Origin: Pseudomonas sp. GCEP-101
Lineage (GTDB): Bacteria; Pseudomonadota; Gammaproteobacteria; Pseudomonadales; Pseudomonadaceae
DNA length: 64,000 bases
Reading direction: 5' to 3'
NCBI RefSeq assembly: GCF_025133575.1
Contig: NZ_CP104011.1
Location: 1,550,001 to 1,614,000, forward strand
The notes beneath the pieces were generated by a model. It saw only the letters and a program-made list of their open reading frames with translations. It did not search any database and was not told the DNA's origin. Positions 36,331 through 44,683 of this stretch are shown here, piece by piece. Numbering within the stretch: the stretch's first letter is position 1; each line of letters begins with the position of its first letter. The translations under genes were made by a program, and so were the position numbers.

Positions 36331-36502
36331 GCGAAAGCCTCTGCGAAGAACGACCGGCATCGGCCGAAAACGGCGTTACGTTGGCCTACAGGCTGGCCGT
36401 CCGGCGCGGGAAGTTCAAGGGTTGCCAGTGATATTCCCTGCACAACCGACTATATTGCCGACATTCCCCCAAAGCTCTTTGCTCGACTTCAGAGTCCATC
36501 CC

Positions 36503-36991
36503 ATGAGAACCCAGCATCAAAGCCGCCGCGAACTGGACAAGATCGACCGCAACATCCTGCGCATCCTGCAGGAGGAAGGTCGCATCTCCTTCACCGAACT
36601 GGGCGAGCGCGTCGGCCTGTCCACCACGCCGTGCACCGAGCGCGTGCGCCGGCTGGAGCGCGAGGGGATCATCATGGGCTACAACGCCCGGCTGAACCCG
36701 CAGTACCTCAAGGCCAGCCTGCTGGTGTTCGTCGAGATCAGCCTGGACTACAAGTCCGGCGATACCTTCGAGGACTTCCGCCGCTCGGTGCTCAAGCTGC
36801 CCCACGTGCTGGAATGCCACCTGGTCTCGGGCCATTTCGACTACCTGGTGAAGGCGCGTATCTCGGAAATGGCCTCCTACCGCAAGCTGCTGGGCGACAT
36901 CCTGCTCAAGCTGCCCCACGTGCGCGAATCCAAGAGCTACATCGTGATGGAAGAGGTGAAGGAAAGCCTCACGCTGCCCATCCCGGACTGA
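36503..36991 (+). CDS. lrp: Leucine-responsive regulatory protein (Lrp/AsnC)
   Basis: A 162-residue Lrp. The HTH spans residues 12-65 (LDKIDRNILRILQEEGRISF, LSTTPCTERVRRLEREGII) and the RAM effector domain residues 70-155 (VFVEISLDY, VLECHLVSGHFDYLVKA). In P. aeruginosa the homologue activates the dad operon in response to alanine. Here it lies 3.7 kb from dadA beyond the ydb operon, as in PAO1. It is divergent from ydbH. Confidence 0.94.
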   Translation: MRTQHQSRRELDKIDRNILRILQEEGRISFTELGERVGLSTTPCTERVRRLEREGIIMGYNARLNPQYLKASLLVFVEISLDYKSGDTFEDFRRSVLKLPHVLECHLVSGHFDYLVKARISEMASYRKLLGDILLKLPHVRESKSYIVMEEVKESLTLPIPD

Positions 36992-37142
36992 TCCGGCGCG
37001 CCGGTTCCCCGGCGTTTCCAGCATGCGCCTGTGCTTTATTTGCGACTTCCCGTGTTTTTTGCGGCCACGCCTATTGGCTGGGCGGGAAGTCGGCGCTTAT
37101 CCTGCGTAAAATTTTAACAACACAAAAATCAGGATATCGCAC

Positions 37143-38462
37143 ATGAACGCCCGCGTTCACCAGCCAGTGCACACCGACCGCCACGCCCCGTCCTACTACG
37201 CCGCCAGCGTCAATCGCCAGCTCGACGCAGCGTCCCTGGCCGGCGAGGAGAAGGCCGACGTCTGCATCATCGGCGGCGGCTTTTCCGGCCTGAACACGGC
37301 GATCGAGCTGGCCGAGCGCGGGTTGTCGGTGATCCTCCTGGAAGCCCACCAGATCGGCTGGGGCGCCAGCGGGCGCAACGGCGGGCAACTGATCCGCGGC
37401 GTCGGCCATGGCCTGGAACAGTTCGAGCCGGTCATCGGCGCCGATGGCGTGCGCGCCCTGAAGCTGATGGGCCTGGAGGCCGTGGAGATCGTCCGCCGCC
37501 GCGTCGCCCAGTACTCCATCGACTGCGACCTGACCTGGGGCTACTGCGACCTGGCCAACAAGCCCTCGGACGTCGAAGGCTTCCAGGAAGATCTCGATGA
37601 GCTGAAGAGCCTCGGCTACCGCCACGAACTGCGCATGATCCCGAAACAGGACATGCGCTCCATCGTCGGCTCCGACCAGTACGTCGGCGGCCTGGTGGAT
37701 ATGGGCTCCGGCCACCTGCACCCGCTCAACCTCGCCCTGGGCGAAGCCGCGGCGGCGCAGGGCCTGGGCGTGAAGCTGTTCGAGAACTCCGCCGTCACCG
37801 GCATCGACTACGGCAGCGAAGTGCGCGTACGCACCGCCCGCGGCAGCGTGCACGCCAGGACCCTGGTGATCGCCTGCAACGCCTACCAGAACGGTCTCAA
37901 TCCCTACCTCGACGGCAAGGTGCTGCCCGCCGGCAGCTACGTGATCGCCACCGAGCCGCTGTCCGCCGAACAGGCCCACGCCCTGTTGCCGCAGAACATG
38001 GCGGTGTGCGACCAGCGCGTGGCGCTGGACTATTACCGCCTCTCCGCCGACAACCGCCTGCTGTTCGGCGGCGCCTGCCACTATTCCGGGCGCGACCCGG
38101 CGGACATCGCCGCCTACATGCGGCCGAAGATGCTCAAGGTGTTCCCGCACCTGGCGAACGTGCGCATCGACTACCAGTGGGGCGGCATGATCGGCATCGG
38201 CGCCAATCGCCTGCCGCAGATCGGCCGCCTGCCCGACCAGCCCAACGTGTACTTCGCCCAGGCCTACGCCGGCCATGGGGTGAACGCCACGCACCTGGCC
38301 GGCAAGCTGCTCGCCGAGGCCATCACCGGCCAGCAGGGCAGCGGCTTCGAGCTGTTCGCCAAGGTGCCGCACATCACCTTCCCCGGCGGCAAGCTGCTGC
38401 GCTCGCCGCTGCTGGCGCTGGGCATGGCCTGGTACCGCTTCAAGGAAACCCTTGGCAGCTGA
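37143..38462 (+). CDS. FAD-dependent polyamine-type oxidase (PauB/PuuB family)
   Basis: A 439-residue DAO-family flavoprotein. FAD fold is CIIGGGFSGLNTAIELAERG (residues 42-61), and the covalent-type loop region SGRNGGQLIRGVGHG is at about 78-92. C-terminal signatures are QWGGMIGIGANRLPQIGR and AQAYAGHGVNATHLAGK. In P. aeruginosa the gene in this place (PA5309, PauB4) oxidises gamma-glutamylated polyamines to aldehydes. The pathway assignment rests on family, position and the nearby dehydrogenase and PauR genes. Confidence 0.88.
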   Translation: MNARVHQPVHTDRHAPSYYAASVNRQLDAASLAGEEKADVCIIGGGFSGLNTAIELAERGLSVILLEAHQIGWGASGRNGGQLIRGVGHGLEQFEPVIGADGVRALKLMGLEAVEIVRRRVAQYSIDCDLTWGYCDLANKPSDVEGFQEDLDELKSLGYRHELRMIPKQDMRSIVGSDQYVGGLVDMGSGHLHPLNLALGEAAAAQGLGVKLFENSAVTGIDYGSEVRVRTARGSVHARTLVIACNAYQNGLNPYLDGKVLPAGSYVIATEPLSAEQAHALLPQNMAVCDQRVALDYYRLSADNRLLFGGACHYSGRDPADIAAYMRPKMLKVFPHLANVRIDYQWGGMIGIGANRLPQIGRLPDQPNVYFAQAYAGHGVNATHLAGKLLAEAITGQQGSGFELFAKVPHITFPGGKLLRSPLLALGMAWYRFKETLGS

Positions 38463-38531
38463 CCGCCAACGCCCACCAGCGGCTAGAATCTTCCGCAGCC
38501 CGCCACCGGCGGGCTTGTCGGAGACGCCTCT

Positions 38532-40085
38532 TTGCTTCCACGCCTGCTTCTGCTGATCCTGCTGGCCCTGGGCGGCTGCGCCAGTGCGCCGCCCCCTGAG
38601 CCCTCGCACGTGCTGCCGGTGCAGGGCACCCGGCTGGACAACGAGATCAGCGAGCGCGCCGCGGCCCATCCCGGCCAGTCCGGCTTCCACCTGCTGGCCG
38701 CCAGCGTGGACGCCTTCCTCGCCCGCGCGGAGCTGATCCGCAAGGCCCAGCGCAGCCTCGACATCCAGTACTACATCGTCCATGACGGCCTCACCACCCG
38801 CGCGCTGATCCGCGAGCTGCTGCACGCGGCGGATCGCGGCGTGCGCGTGCGCATCCTGATCGACGACACCAGCAGTGACGGCTGGGACTACGAGCTGGGC
38901 AACCTGGCCGCCCACCCGAACATCCAGGTGCGCCTGTTCAACCCCCTGCACCTGGGCCGCAGCACCGGCGTCACGCGCAACCTGGGGCGGCTGTTCAACC
39001 TCTCCGAGCAGCACCGGCGCATGCACAACAAGCTGCTGCTGGCGGACAACAGCGTGGCCATCGTCGGCGGCCGCAACCTGGGCGACGAGTACTTCGACGC
39101 CAAGGCCGAGATGAACTTCAGCGACCTCGACCTGATGGGCGTCGGCCCCGTGGCGCAATCGCTGGGGCAGAGCTTCGACCAGTACTGGAACAGCCGCATC
39201 AGCCGGCCCATCGAGGACTATCTGTGGAGCGACCCGGACCTCGACGAACTCGACCACATGCGCCGCAAACTGGATCGCTACCTGGCCAAGGAACGGGTGA
39301 AGAGCTCCAGCTACATCGCCCGGCTGAACCGCAACAGCGATCGCCCGCACCTGCAGAACTGGCTGGACGACCTGGTGTGGGCGCCGGGCAAGGCGGTGTG
39401 GGACACGCCGCTGAAGGTGCTCGACCAGGGCGACCCGAAGGGCGAGCAGTTGCTCAGCACCCAGCTGCAGCCGCTGTTCGACAACGTGTCGAAGGAGCTG
39501 ATCCTGGTCTCGGCCTATTTCGTGCCGACCAACGCCGGCGCCCAGTACCTGACCCAGCGCGCCGACCGCGGCGTCAGCGTGCGCCTGCTGACCAACTCGC
39601 TGGAAGCCACCGACGTGCCCGCCGTGCACGCCGGCTATGCGCCCTACCGGCTGGAGCTGCTGGGGCACGGGGTGAAACTCTACGAGCTGCGCGCCGACCC
39701 GGACCAGCGCCTCTCCGGCGCGCCGTGGATGGTGCGCGGCTCGAGCAGCGCCAGCCTGCACAGCAAGGCGGCGGTGTTCGACCAGCAGAAGGTGTTCGTC
39801 GGCTCGCTGAACTTCGACCCGCGCTCGGTGCTGTGGAACACCGAGGTCGGCATCATCGTCGACAGCGCGGAACTGGCCGACCAGGTGCGCCGCCTGGCGC
39901 TGGCCAGTATGTCGCCCAGCGTCAGCTACCAGGTGAAGATCGCGCCCGACAGCGACCCGCCCAGGCTGGTCTGGATCGAGGAACGCAACGGCCACCTGAT
40001 CGAGCTTGACCGTGAGCCGGGCAACGTCTGGCGTCGGCTCAACGCGTGGATCGCCGGCGCCATCGGGCTGGAGAAGATGCTCTAG
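38532..40085 (+). CDS. Phospholipase D family lipoprotein (ClsC-like)
   Basis: A 517-residue lipoprotein. The signal ends in lipobox ALGGC (Cys17). Two PLD domains each hold an HxKxxxxD motif: HNKLLLAD (about 163-170) followed by GGRNLGDEYF, and HSKAAVFD (about 412-419) followed by GSLNFDPRS. This matches the YmdC/ClsC class of cardiolipin synthase-like enzymes, though substrate is unproven. TTG 38532 has GGAG 8 bases before. Its stop overlaps the convergent MFS gene. Confidence 0.87.
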   Translation: MLPRLLLLILLALGGCASAPPPEPSHVLPVQGTRLDNEISERAAAHPGQSGFHLLAASVDAFLARAELIRKAQRSLDIQYYIVHDGLTTRALIRELLHAADRGVRVRILIDDTSSDGWDYELGNLAAHPNIQVRLFNPLHLGRSTGVTRNLGRLFNLSEQHRRMHNKLLLADNSVAIVGGRNLGDEYFDAKAEMNFSDLDLMGVGPVAQSLGQSFDQYWNSRISRPIEDYLWSDPDLDELDHMRRKLDRYLAKERVKSSSYIARLNRNSDRPHLQNWLDDLVWAPGKAVWDTPLKVLDQGDPKGEQLLSTQLQPLFDNVSKELILVSAYFVPTNAGAQYLTQRADRGVSVRLLTNSLEATDVPAVHAGYAPYRLELLGHGVKLYELRADPDQRLSGAPWMVRGSSSASLHSKAAVFDQQKVFVGSLNFDPRSVLWNTEVGIIVDSAELADQVRRLALASMSPSVSYQVKIAPDSDPPRLVWIEERNGHLIELDREPGNVWRRLNAWIAGAIGLEKML

Positions 40086-41251
40086 GAGCGATCCTGCTGC
40101 AGCCCGCCGTCAGCCACCTGCGTCACCGGCGGCAAGCCGCGGTAGGACACCAGCACCACGAACCCCGCCGCGCCCAGCGCCATCACCAGGGGCAGCGCGT
40201 GGCCGCTGATCCATTGGCTGACCGCGCCGGTGGTCAACGGCCCGATCAGGCAACCGATGCCCCAGAGCTGGGCGATGTGCGCATTGGCGCGGACCAGCGC
40301 ATCATCGCGGTAGCGCTCGCCGATGAGGATCAGCGACAGGGTGAACAGCCCGCCCGCGCTGGCGCCGAACAGCACCAGCACCGGCCAGATGGCGATGTGC
40401 TGCAGCAACAGCGGCATGGCGAGGCTGCTGGCGAACAGCACGATGCCGCAGCCCTTGAACAGCGTCTGCCGGGAGATGCGGTCGGCCAGCCAGCCGATGG
40501 GCAGTTGCAGCAGCGCGTCGCCCACCACCACGGTGCTGACCATCGCCAGCGCCACGGCCTGGGTGAAGCCCTGCTGCACGCCATACACCGGCAGCAGGGT
40601 CAGGATCATCGCCTCGAAGCCGGCGAACAGCACCACAGCCCAGGCGATCGCCGGCAGCTGGGCGCAGAAGGCGAACAGGCCGCGGCCGTTGGCACTGTGC
40701 GGGTCCACTTTGGGTGCGCCGGTACGGCCCAGCAGCAACAGCGAGCCGCCCACCAGCAGGCAGACGCTGAACCAGAAGCCACGGTTGTCGGCGGTGCCGA
40801 TGAAGGTCAGCAGCACCGGGCCGGACAACTGGCTCAGCGCGTAACCGGTGCCATACAGGGCGACCAGGCGGCCGCGCCACTTTTCGATGGCGAGCTGGTT
40901 GATCCAGCTTTCCCCGAGGATGAACACCACGGTGAGCTGCACGCCGATCAGCAGGCGCAGGACCAGCCAGATCGGATAGCTCTGCAGCAGCGCCAGCAGG
41001 CCGACCGAGAAGGCCCCGGAGATCAGGCACAGGCGCATCAGCCGGGGCGTGCCGAAGCGTGCGGCGAGGCGCCCGGAAATCATCGCCCCCAGCAGGACGC
41101 CCACCGCCGGGGTGGACGCCATGACGCCGATGGCGAAGCTGCCATAGCCCCAGCCTTCCAGACGCAGCGACACCAGCGGCATGGTCAGGCCCAGGGCCAG
41201 GCCGATGCTGATGACGGCAGCACACACAGCAAAATACGGTCCCCAACGCAT
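40082..41251 (-). CDS. MFS transporter (YcaD-like)
   Basis: A 389-residue, twelve-helix major facilitator. Loop motif GRLAARFGTPRLMR (about residues 57-70) follows TM2, and GWLADRISRQTLFKG the second half. It resembles the YcaD/TetA-like MFS group with the N-terminus MRWGPYFAVCAAVISIGLAL. ATG 41251 fits; the frame is open 21 codons further. The substrate is unknown. It lies between the PLD lipoprotein and the dehydrogenase and may be an accessory of amine metabolism; that is speculation. Confidence 0.85.
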   Translation of the reverse strand: MRWGPYFAVCAAVISIGLALGLTMPLVSLRLEGWGYGSFAIGVMASTPAVGVLLGAMISGRLAARFGTPRLMRLCLISGAFSVGLLALLQSYPIWLVLRLLIGVQLTVVFILGESWINQLAIEKWRGRLVALYGTGYALSQLSGPVLLTFIGTADNRGFWFSVCLLVGGSLLLLGRTGAPKVDPHSANGRGLFAFCAQLPAIAWAVVLFAGFEAMILTLLPVYGVQQGFTQAVALAMVSTVVVGDALLQLPIGWLADRISRQTLFKGCGIVLFASSLAMPLLLQHIAIWPVLVLFGASAGGLFTLSLILIGERYRDDALVRANAHIAQLWGIGCLIGPLTTGAVSQWISGHALPLVMALGAAGFVVLVSYRGLPPVTQVADGGLQQDRS

Positions 41252-41315
41252 TGTCTTTCTCCCGTTCCATCCGGAGCGCACGCCAGGCGCGAGGGTGCCC
41301 GATGCGCAATGCACA

Positions 41316-41390
41316 GCGGCCGGGCTTCCCTGAGGGAAACCCGGCCGCGGGTGTGGCTCTTCTTCAGAGCCGGCCCCTGAAGCGGGGCCG
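41316..41390. terminator. Two hairpins between the dehydrogenase and MFS genes
   Basis: A 15-bp stem (41316-41330 with 41334-41348, one mismatch) and a 7-bp stem (41371-41377 with 41384-41390) lie downstream of the dehydrogenase stop at 41409. Neither has a good T-run, so termination may be partial. Confidence 0.5.
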
Positions 41391-41408
41391 ACCTGCTTCA
41401 GCTCTGGA

Positions 41409-42902
41409 TTACAACTTGATCCAGGTAGCCTTCAGCTCGGTGTACTTGTCGAACGCGTGCAGCGACTTGTCACGGCCGTTGCCGGACTGCTTGAAGCCAC
41501 CGAACGGAGCGGTCATGTCGCCGCCGTCGTACTGGTTCACCCACACGCTGCCGGCGCGCAGCGCCTTGGCGGTCAGGTGGGCCTTGGACAGGTCGCTGGT
41601 CCACACCGCCGCGGCCAGGCCGTACGGGGTGTCGTTGGCGATGCGCACGGCTTCCTCGGCATCGGTGAACTCGATGACCGACAGCACCGGGCCGAAGATC
41701 TCTTCACGGGCGATGCGCATGGCGTTGGTCACGCCGTCGAAGATGGTCGGCTCGACGTAGGTGCCGCCGGTCTCTTCCAGGGTGCGCTTGCCGCCGGCCA
41801 CCAGCTTGGCGCCGTCGTCGTGGCCGGCCTGGATGTAGCTCAGCACGTTGTTCATCTGGGTGGTGTCGACCAGCGCACCGACGTTGGTTTCCGGGTCCAG
41901 CGGGTTGCCCGGCTTCCAGGCCTTGATGGCTTCGACGACCATCGGCACGAACTCGGCCTTGATCGACTTCTCCACCAGCAGGCGCGAGCCGGCGGTGCAG
42001 ACTTCGCCCTGGTTGAAGGCAATGGCGCTGGCAGCGGCTTCGGCGGCGGCCTTCAGGTCCGGGGCGTCGGCGAAGACGATGTTCGGGCTCTTGCCACCGG
42101 CTTCCAGCCAGACGCGCTTCATGTTCGATTCACCCGCGTACACCATCAGTTGCTTGGCGATCTTGGTCGAACCGGTGAACACCAGGGTGTCGACGTCCAT
42201 GTGCAGGGCCAGGGCCTTGCCCACGGTGTGACCGAAGCCCGGCAGGACGTTGAACACGCCTTTCGGGATGCCGGCCTCGATGGCCAGCTGGGCGATGCGG
42301 ATGCCGGTCAGCGGGGACTTCTCGGAGGGCTTCAAGATCACCGAGTTACCGGTGGACAGCGCCGGGCCGAGCTTCCAGCAGGTCATCAGCAGCGGGAAGT
42401 TCCACGGCACGATGGCAGCGACGACGCCGACCGGCTCGCGGGTGACCAGGCCCAGTTCGTTGTGCGCGGTGGCGGCGACTTCGTCGTAGATCTTGTCGAT
42501 CGCTTCACCGCTCCAGCGCAGGCTGTTGGCGGCGCTGTTGACGTCGATGCTCAGCGAGTCGCTGATCGGCTTGCCCATGTCGAGGGTTTCCAGCAGGGCC
42601 AGTTCCTCGGCGTTCTCCAGCAGCAGCTCGGAGAAGCGGATCATGACCTTCTTGCGCTTGGCCGGGGCCAGGCGCGACCACACGCCGGATTCGAACGCGG
42701 CACGGGCGACCTGCACGGCACTCTCGGCATCGGCCAGGTCGCAACTGGCGACCTTGGCCAGGAAGCGGCCATCCACAGGGCTGATGCAATCGAAGGTGGC
42801 GCCGGATGCGGCGTCGACGTATTCACCGTTGACGAAGGCGCGGCCTTCGATCTTCAGGTCTTTGGCGCGAGCTTCCCAATCGGCGCGAGTGAGGGTACCC
42901 AT
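41409..42902 (-). CDS. pauC: Aldehyde dehydrogenase, gamma-glutamyl-aminobutyraldehyde type (PauC/KauB)
   Basis: A 497-residue NAD(P)+ aldehyde dehydrogenase. Active-site Glu is in VWLEAGGKSPNIVF (about residue 265), catalytic Cys in FNQGEVCTAGSR (about 302), and cofactor contacts in FTGSTKIAKQL and VPWNFPLLMTCWKLGPAL. The P. aeruginosa counterpart (PA5312, named kauB or pauC) oxidises gamma-glutamylated aminoaldehydes and 4-guanidinobutyraldehyde in polyamine and arginine breakdown. The specific substrate is inferred from position and similarity. Hairpins at 41316-41390 follow. Confidence 0.9.
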   Translation of the reverse strand: MGTLTRADWEARAKDLKIEGRAFVNGEYVDAASGATFDCISPVDGRFLAKVASCDLADAESAVQVARAAFESGVWSRLAPAKRKKVMIRFSELLLENAEELALLETLDMGKPISDSLSIDVNSAANSLRWSGEAIDKIYDEVAATAHNELGLVTREPVGVVAAIVPWNFPLLMTCWKLGPALSTGNSVILKPSEKSPLTGIRIAQLAIEAGIPKGVFNVLPGFGHTVGKALALHMDVDTLVFTGSTKIAKQLMVYAGESNMKRVWLEAGGKSPNIVFADAPDLKAAAEAAASAIAFNQGEVCTAGSRLLVEKSIKAEFVPMVVEAIKAWKPGNPLDPETNVGALVDTTQMNNVLSYIQAGHDDGAKLVAGGKRTLEETGGTYVEPTIFDGVTNAMRIAREEIFGPVLSVIEFTDAEEAVRIANDTPYGLAAAVWTSDLSKAHLTAKALRAGSVWVNQYDGGDMTAPFGGFKQSGNGRDKSLHAFDKYTELKATWIKL

Positions 42903-43201
42903 GACAACGTGTCCTCTTATTAATGTACTTATCAGGTGCAGGCGCCCAGCGGGCGCACTGTCAAAAATTCCGCAAGGCGGAGCAAACGCATGCTGTTCGC
43001 CACCCTAAACCTGCGGCAGTCAATTTTCAATATTTTTTACACTATAGGGCCAAATGGCCTTGTCACGTTCGTTTTATTAAACATAGACTGCCCTGATTCG
43101 TCGGCTGATGGTTTTCCGACAGCCGCGTCGGAGTAAATATCCAACAGCGCTGCGCGTGCCCGCACGCACTCTCGCCAACAACTCAAAGAACCGAGACCGC
43201 C
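42903..43201. promoter_or_regulatory. Divergent promoter region of pauC and the cupin gene
   Basis: A 299-base spacer with a strongly AT-rich centre (43015-43085). A short dyad GGCCAAATGGCC (43048-43059) is flanked by TTTTTTACACTATAG and TTTTATTAAACATAG. This is the likely shared control region; PauR is a plausible regulator, unproven. Confidence 0.45.
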
Positions 43202-43564
43202 ATGAACGTCGAGCAGATCGTCGATTTCGCCCAGGCCACCACCGCCCCCGAACACTACCGCCCCGCCCCGGACCGCATCATCAAGGGCGACCCGGCGCAG
43301 AATGTGCGCAACCACTACGCCAGCGAGTGCGGCCAGTTCAACGTGGGCATCTGGGAAGGCGAGCCGGGCCAGTGGAACGTCAGCTACACCGAGCACGAGT
43401 ACTGCGAGATCCTCCAGGGCGTGTCGGTGATCCGCGACGCCAACGGCGGCGCCAAGACCGTGCGCGTGGGCGACCGCTTCGTCATCCCCGCCGGCTTCAG
43501 CGGCACCTGGGAAGTGCTGGAGCCCTGCCGCAAGGTCTACGTGATCTTCGAGCAGAAGGCCTGA
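43202..43564 (+). CDS. Cupin domain protein (DUF861 type)
   Basis: A 120-residue small cupin. Core motifs are NVGIWEGEPGQWNVSYTEHEYCEIL (residues about 47-71) and GDRFVIPAGFSGTWEVLEPCRKVYV (about 91-115). Members of this group often accompany polyamine and amino-acid catabolic genes; no activity is assigned. It is divergent from the pauC-type dehydrogenase and has its own terminator. ATG 43202 follows AAAGAACCGAGACCGCC, with weak Shine-Dalgarno match. Confidence 0.85.
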   Translation: MNVEQIVDFAQATTAPEHYRPAPDRIIKGDPAQNVRNHYASECGQFNVGIWEGEPGQWNVSYTEHEYCEILQGVSVIRDANGGAKTVRVGDRFVIPAGFSGTWEVLEPCRKVYVIFEQKA

Positions 43565-43580
43565 ACCCTCCCCCGACATG

Positions 43581-43610
43581 AAAAAGCCCGCTGTAGAAAG
43601 CGGGCTTTTT
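43581..43610 (+). terminator. Terminator of the cupin gene
   Basis: A perfect 12-bp stem (43581-43592 with 43599-43610) with a six-base loop ends in a T-run just after the cupin stop. Confidence 0.9.
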
Positions 43611-43716
43611 TGTTTGCCGGCTGAGAGCCAAGACCACTGACCGACAGCGTTTGTATCTCGCAATTTACCGATAAATCAGCCATTCCCCAGCCTGCCCCCC
43701 CAAAGCTCCAGCACCT

Positions 43717-43830
43717 TTAAGCAAGAATTGTCGAGCCAACAAGCTCGTAACCATCCCAGATTTCAATCTGCAGGATTGGAGGTTCAAGACCAGCACCTTT
43801 TGGCATAAATTGCCGCACCTCCAGCGTCAA
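43717..43830 (-). other. Possible short gene remnant in AT-rich spacer
   Basis: In the 43613-43860 spacer the minus strand encodes a 29-residue frame from ATG 43806 (GGAGGT 10 bases before), or 37 residues from TTG 43830. The frame contains the protein-like string LQIEIWDGYELVGST before a TAA. The spacer has clearly lower GC than flanking genes. It may be the tail of a decayed or transferred gene, or a small protein; I do not recognise it. Confidence 0.3.
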
Positions 43831-43862
43831 TTTTCAAGTAAATCGACACAAAAGCCGGGGAT

Positions 43863-43890
43863 AAAAAAACCCGCCACGAGGGGCGGGTTT
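43863..43890 (-). terminator. Terminator of rpmB-rpmG
   Basis: A 9-bp stem (43867-43875 with 43882-43890) is followed on the minus strand by a T-run, 22 bases past the rpmG stop. Confidence 0.88.
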
Positions 43891-43911
43891 CTTCACAAGG
43901 GCGTCGATCAA

Positions 43912-44067
43912 TTACTTGATCTTGGCTTCCTTGTAGATCACGTGCTTGCGAACAACCGGATCGTATTTCTTGATCTCGATTTTCTCAGGCTTGGTACGCT
44001 TGTTCTTGTCGGTGGTGTAGAAGTGGCCGGTACCGGCGCTGGACACCAAACGGATCAGTTCGCGCAT
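43912..44067 (-). CDS. rpmG: 50S ribosomal protein L33
   Basis: A 51-residue L33: [19 protein letters not shown] start, basic middle ([17 protein letters not shown]) and tail [14 protein letters not shown]. It lacks the Cys-x-x-Cys pairs, so it is the zinc-free form. It lies 12 bases downstream of rpmB in the conserved rpmB-rpmG operon. Confidence 0.96.
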   Translation of the reverse strand: MRELIRLVSSAGTGHFYTTDKNKRTKPEKIEIKKYDPVVRKHVIYKEAKIK

Positions 44068-44079
44068 GACTGCAGCTCC

Positions 44080-44316
44080 TTAGAATTTTTCGCCGCGGGC
44101 GCGCAGGTCGTTCAGAACGGCCTCGATGCCACGCTTGTCGATGATACGCATGCCTTTGGCGGAAACGCGCAGACGCACGAAGCGCTTCTCGGACTCAACC
44201 CAGAAACGGTGGTGCTGCAGGTTCGGCAGGAAACGGCGGCGGGTTTTGTTGTGTGCGTGGGAAATGTTGTTCCCGGTAACCGGACCCTTACCGGTCACTT
44301 GGCAAACTCTCGACAT
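44080..44316 (-). CDS. rpmB: 50S ribosomal protein L28
   Basis: A 78-residue L28 with the family start [20 protein letters not shown] and the basic rRNA-binding motifs [17 protein letters not shown] and [16 protein letters not shown]. First gene of rpmB-rpmG. Confidence 0.97.
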   Translation of the reverse strand: MSRVCQVTGKGPVTGNNISHAHNKTRRRFLPNLQHHRFWVESEKRFVRLRVSAKGMRIIDKRGIEAVLNDLRARGEKF

Positions 44317-44683
44317 GGCTCAGCCCTCTGTAAACCACATGCCAAACCCGGCATGGGTTGGCTGCTTAACTCAATTGGATTCTCAGTTTCACCGGGGTCT
44401 TAACTGCCGCTTCGCCGCGATCGACTCGCAGGATCAGAGCAGGGCCCCAGAAAAGAGCGCAGCTTTATATCAGAAAGTCACTTTGCGCTGCAAGGGAAAG
44501 CATGACTCGGAAAACCAGACGCCAGCCCCCGTGGGGCGCGGCACCGGTGCCGTTCGTCGCCTGTCATCGTTGTGACGGGCGGCGGCTTGGTCTAGGGTAG
44601 CTCCTTCGAGGCTGCCAACAGCCTTGCATGACCCCGCCCAGCCATCACGGATGGGCATCTTGCCAGCTCACACGGAGTTCGTC
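44317..44683. other. Spacer with divergent promoters of rpmB and the peptide-binding gene
   Basis: A 367-base spacer with no gene I can support. Near rpmB, ATGCC...GGCAT (44339-44355) forms a small dyad. The rest has no recognisable element beyond expected promoters; CACGGAG before the 44684 start is the ribosome site. Confidence 0.45.

Noticed and set aside
44080..44316. A frameshift or truncation in rpmB
   Set aside because: The 78-residue product matches full-length L28 from start to end.
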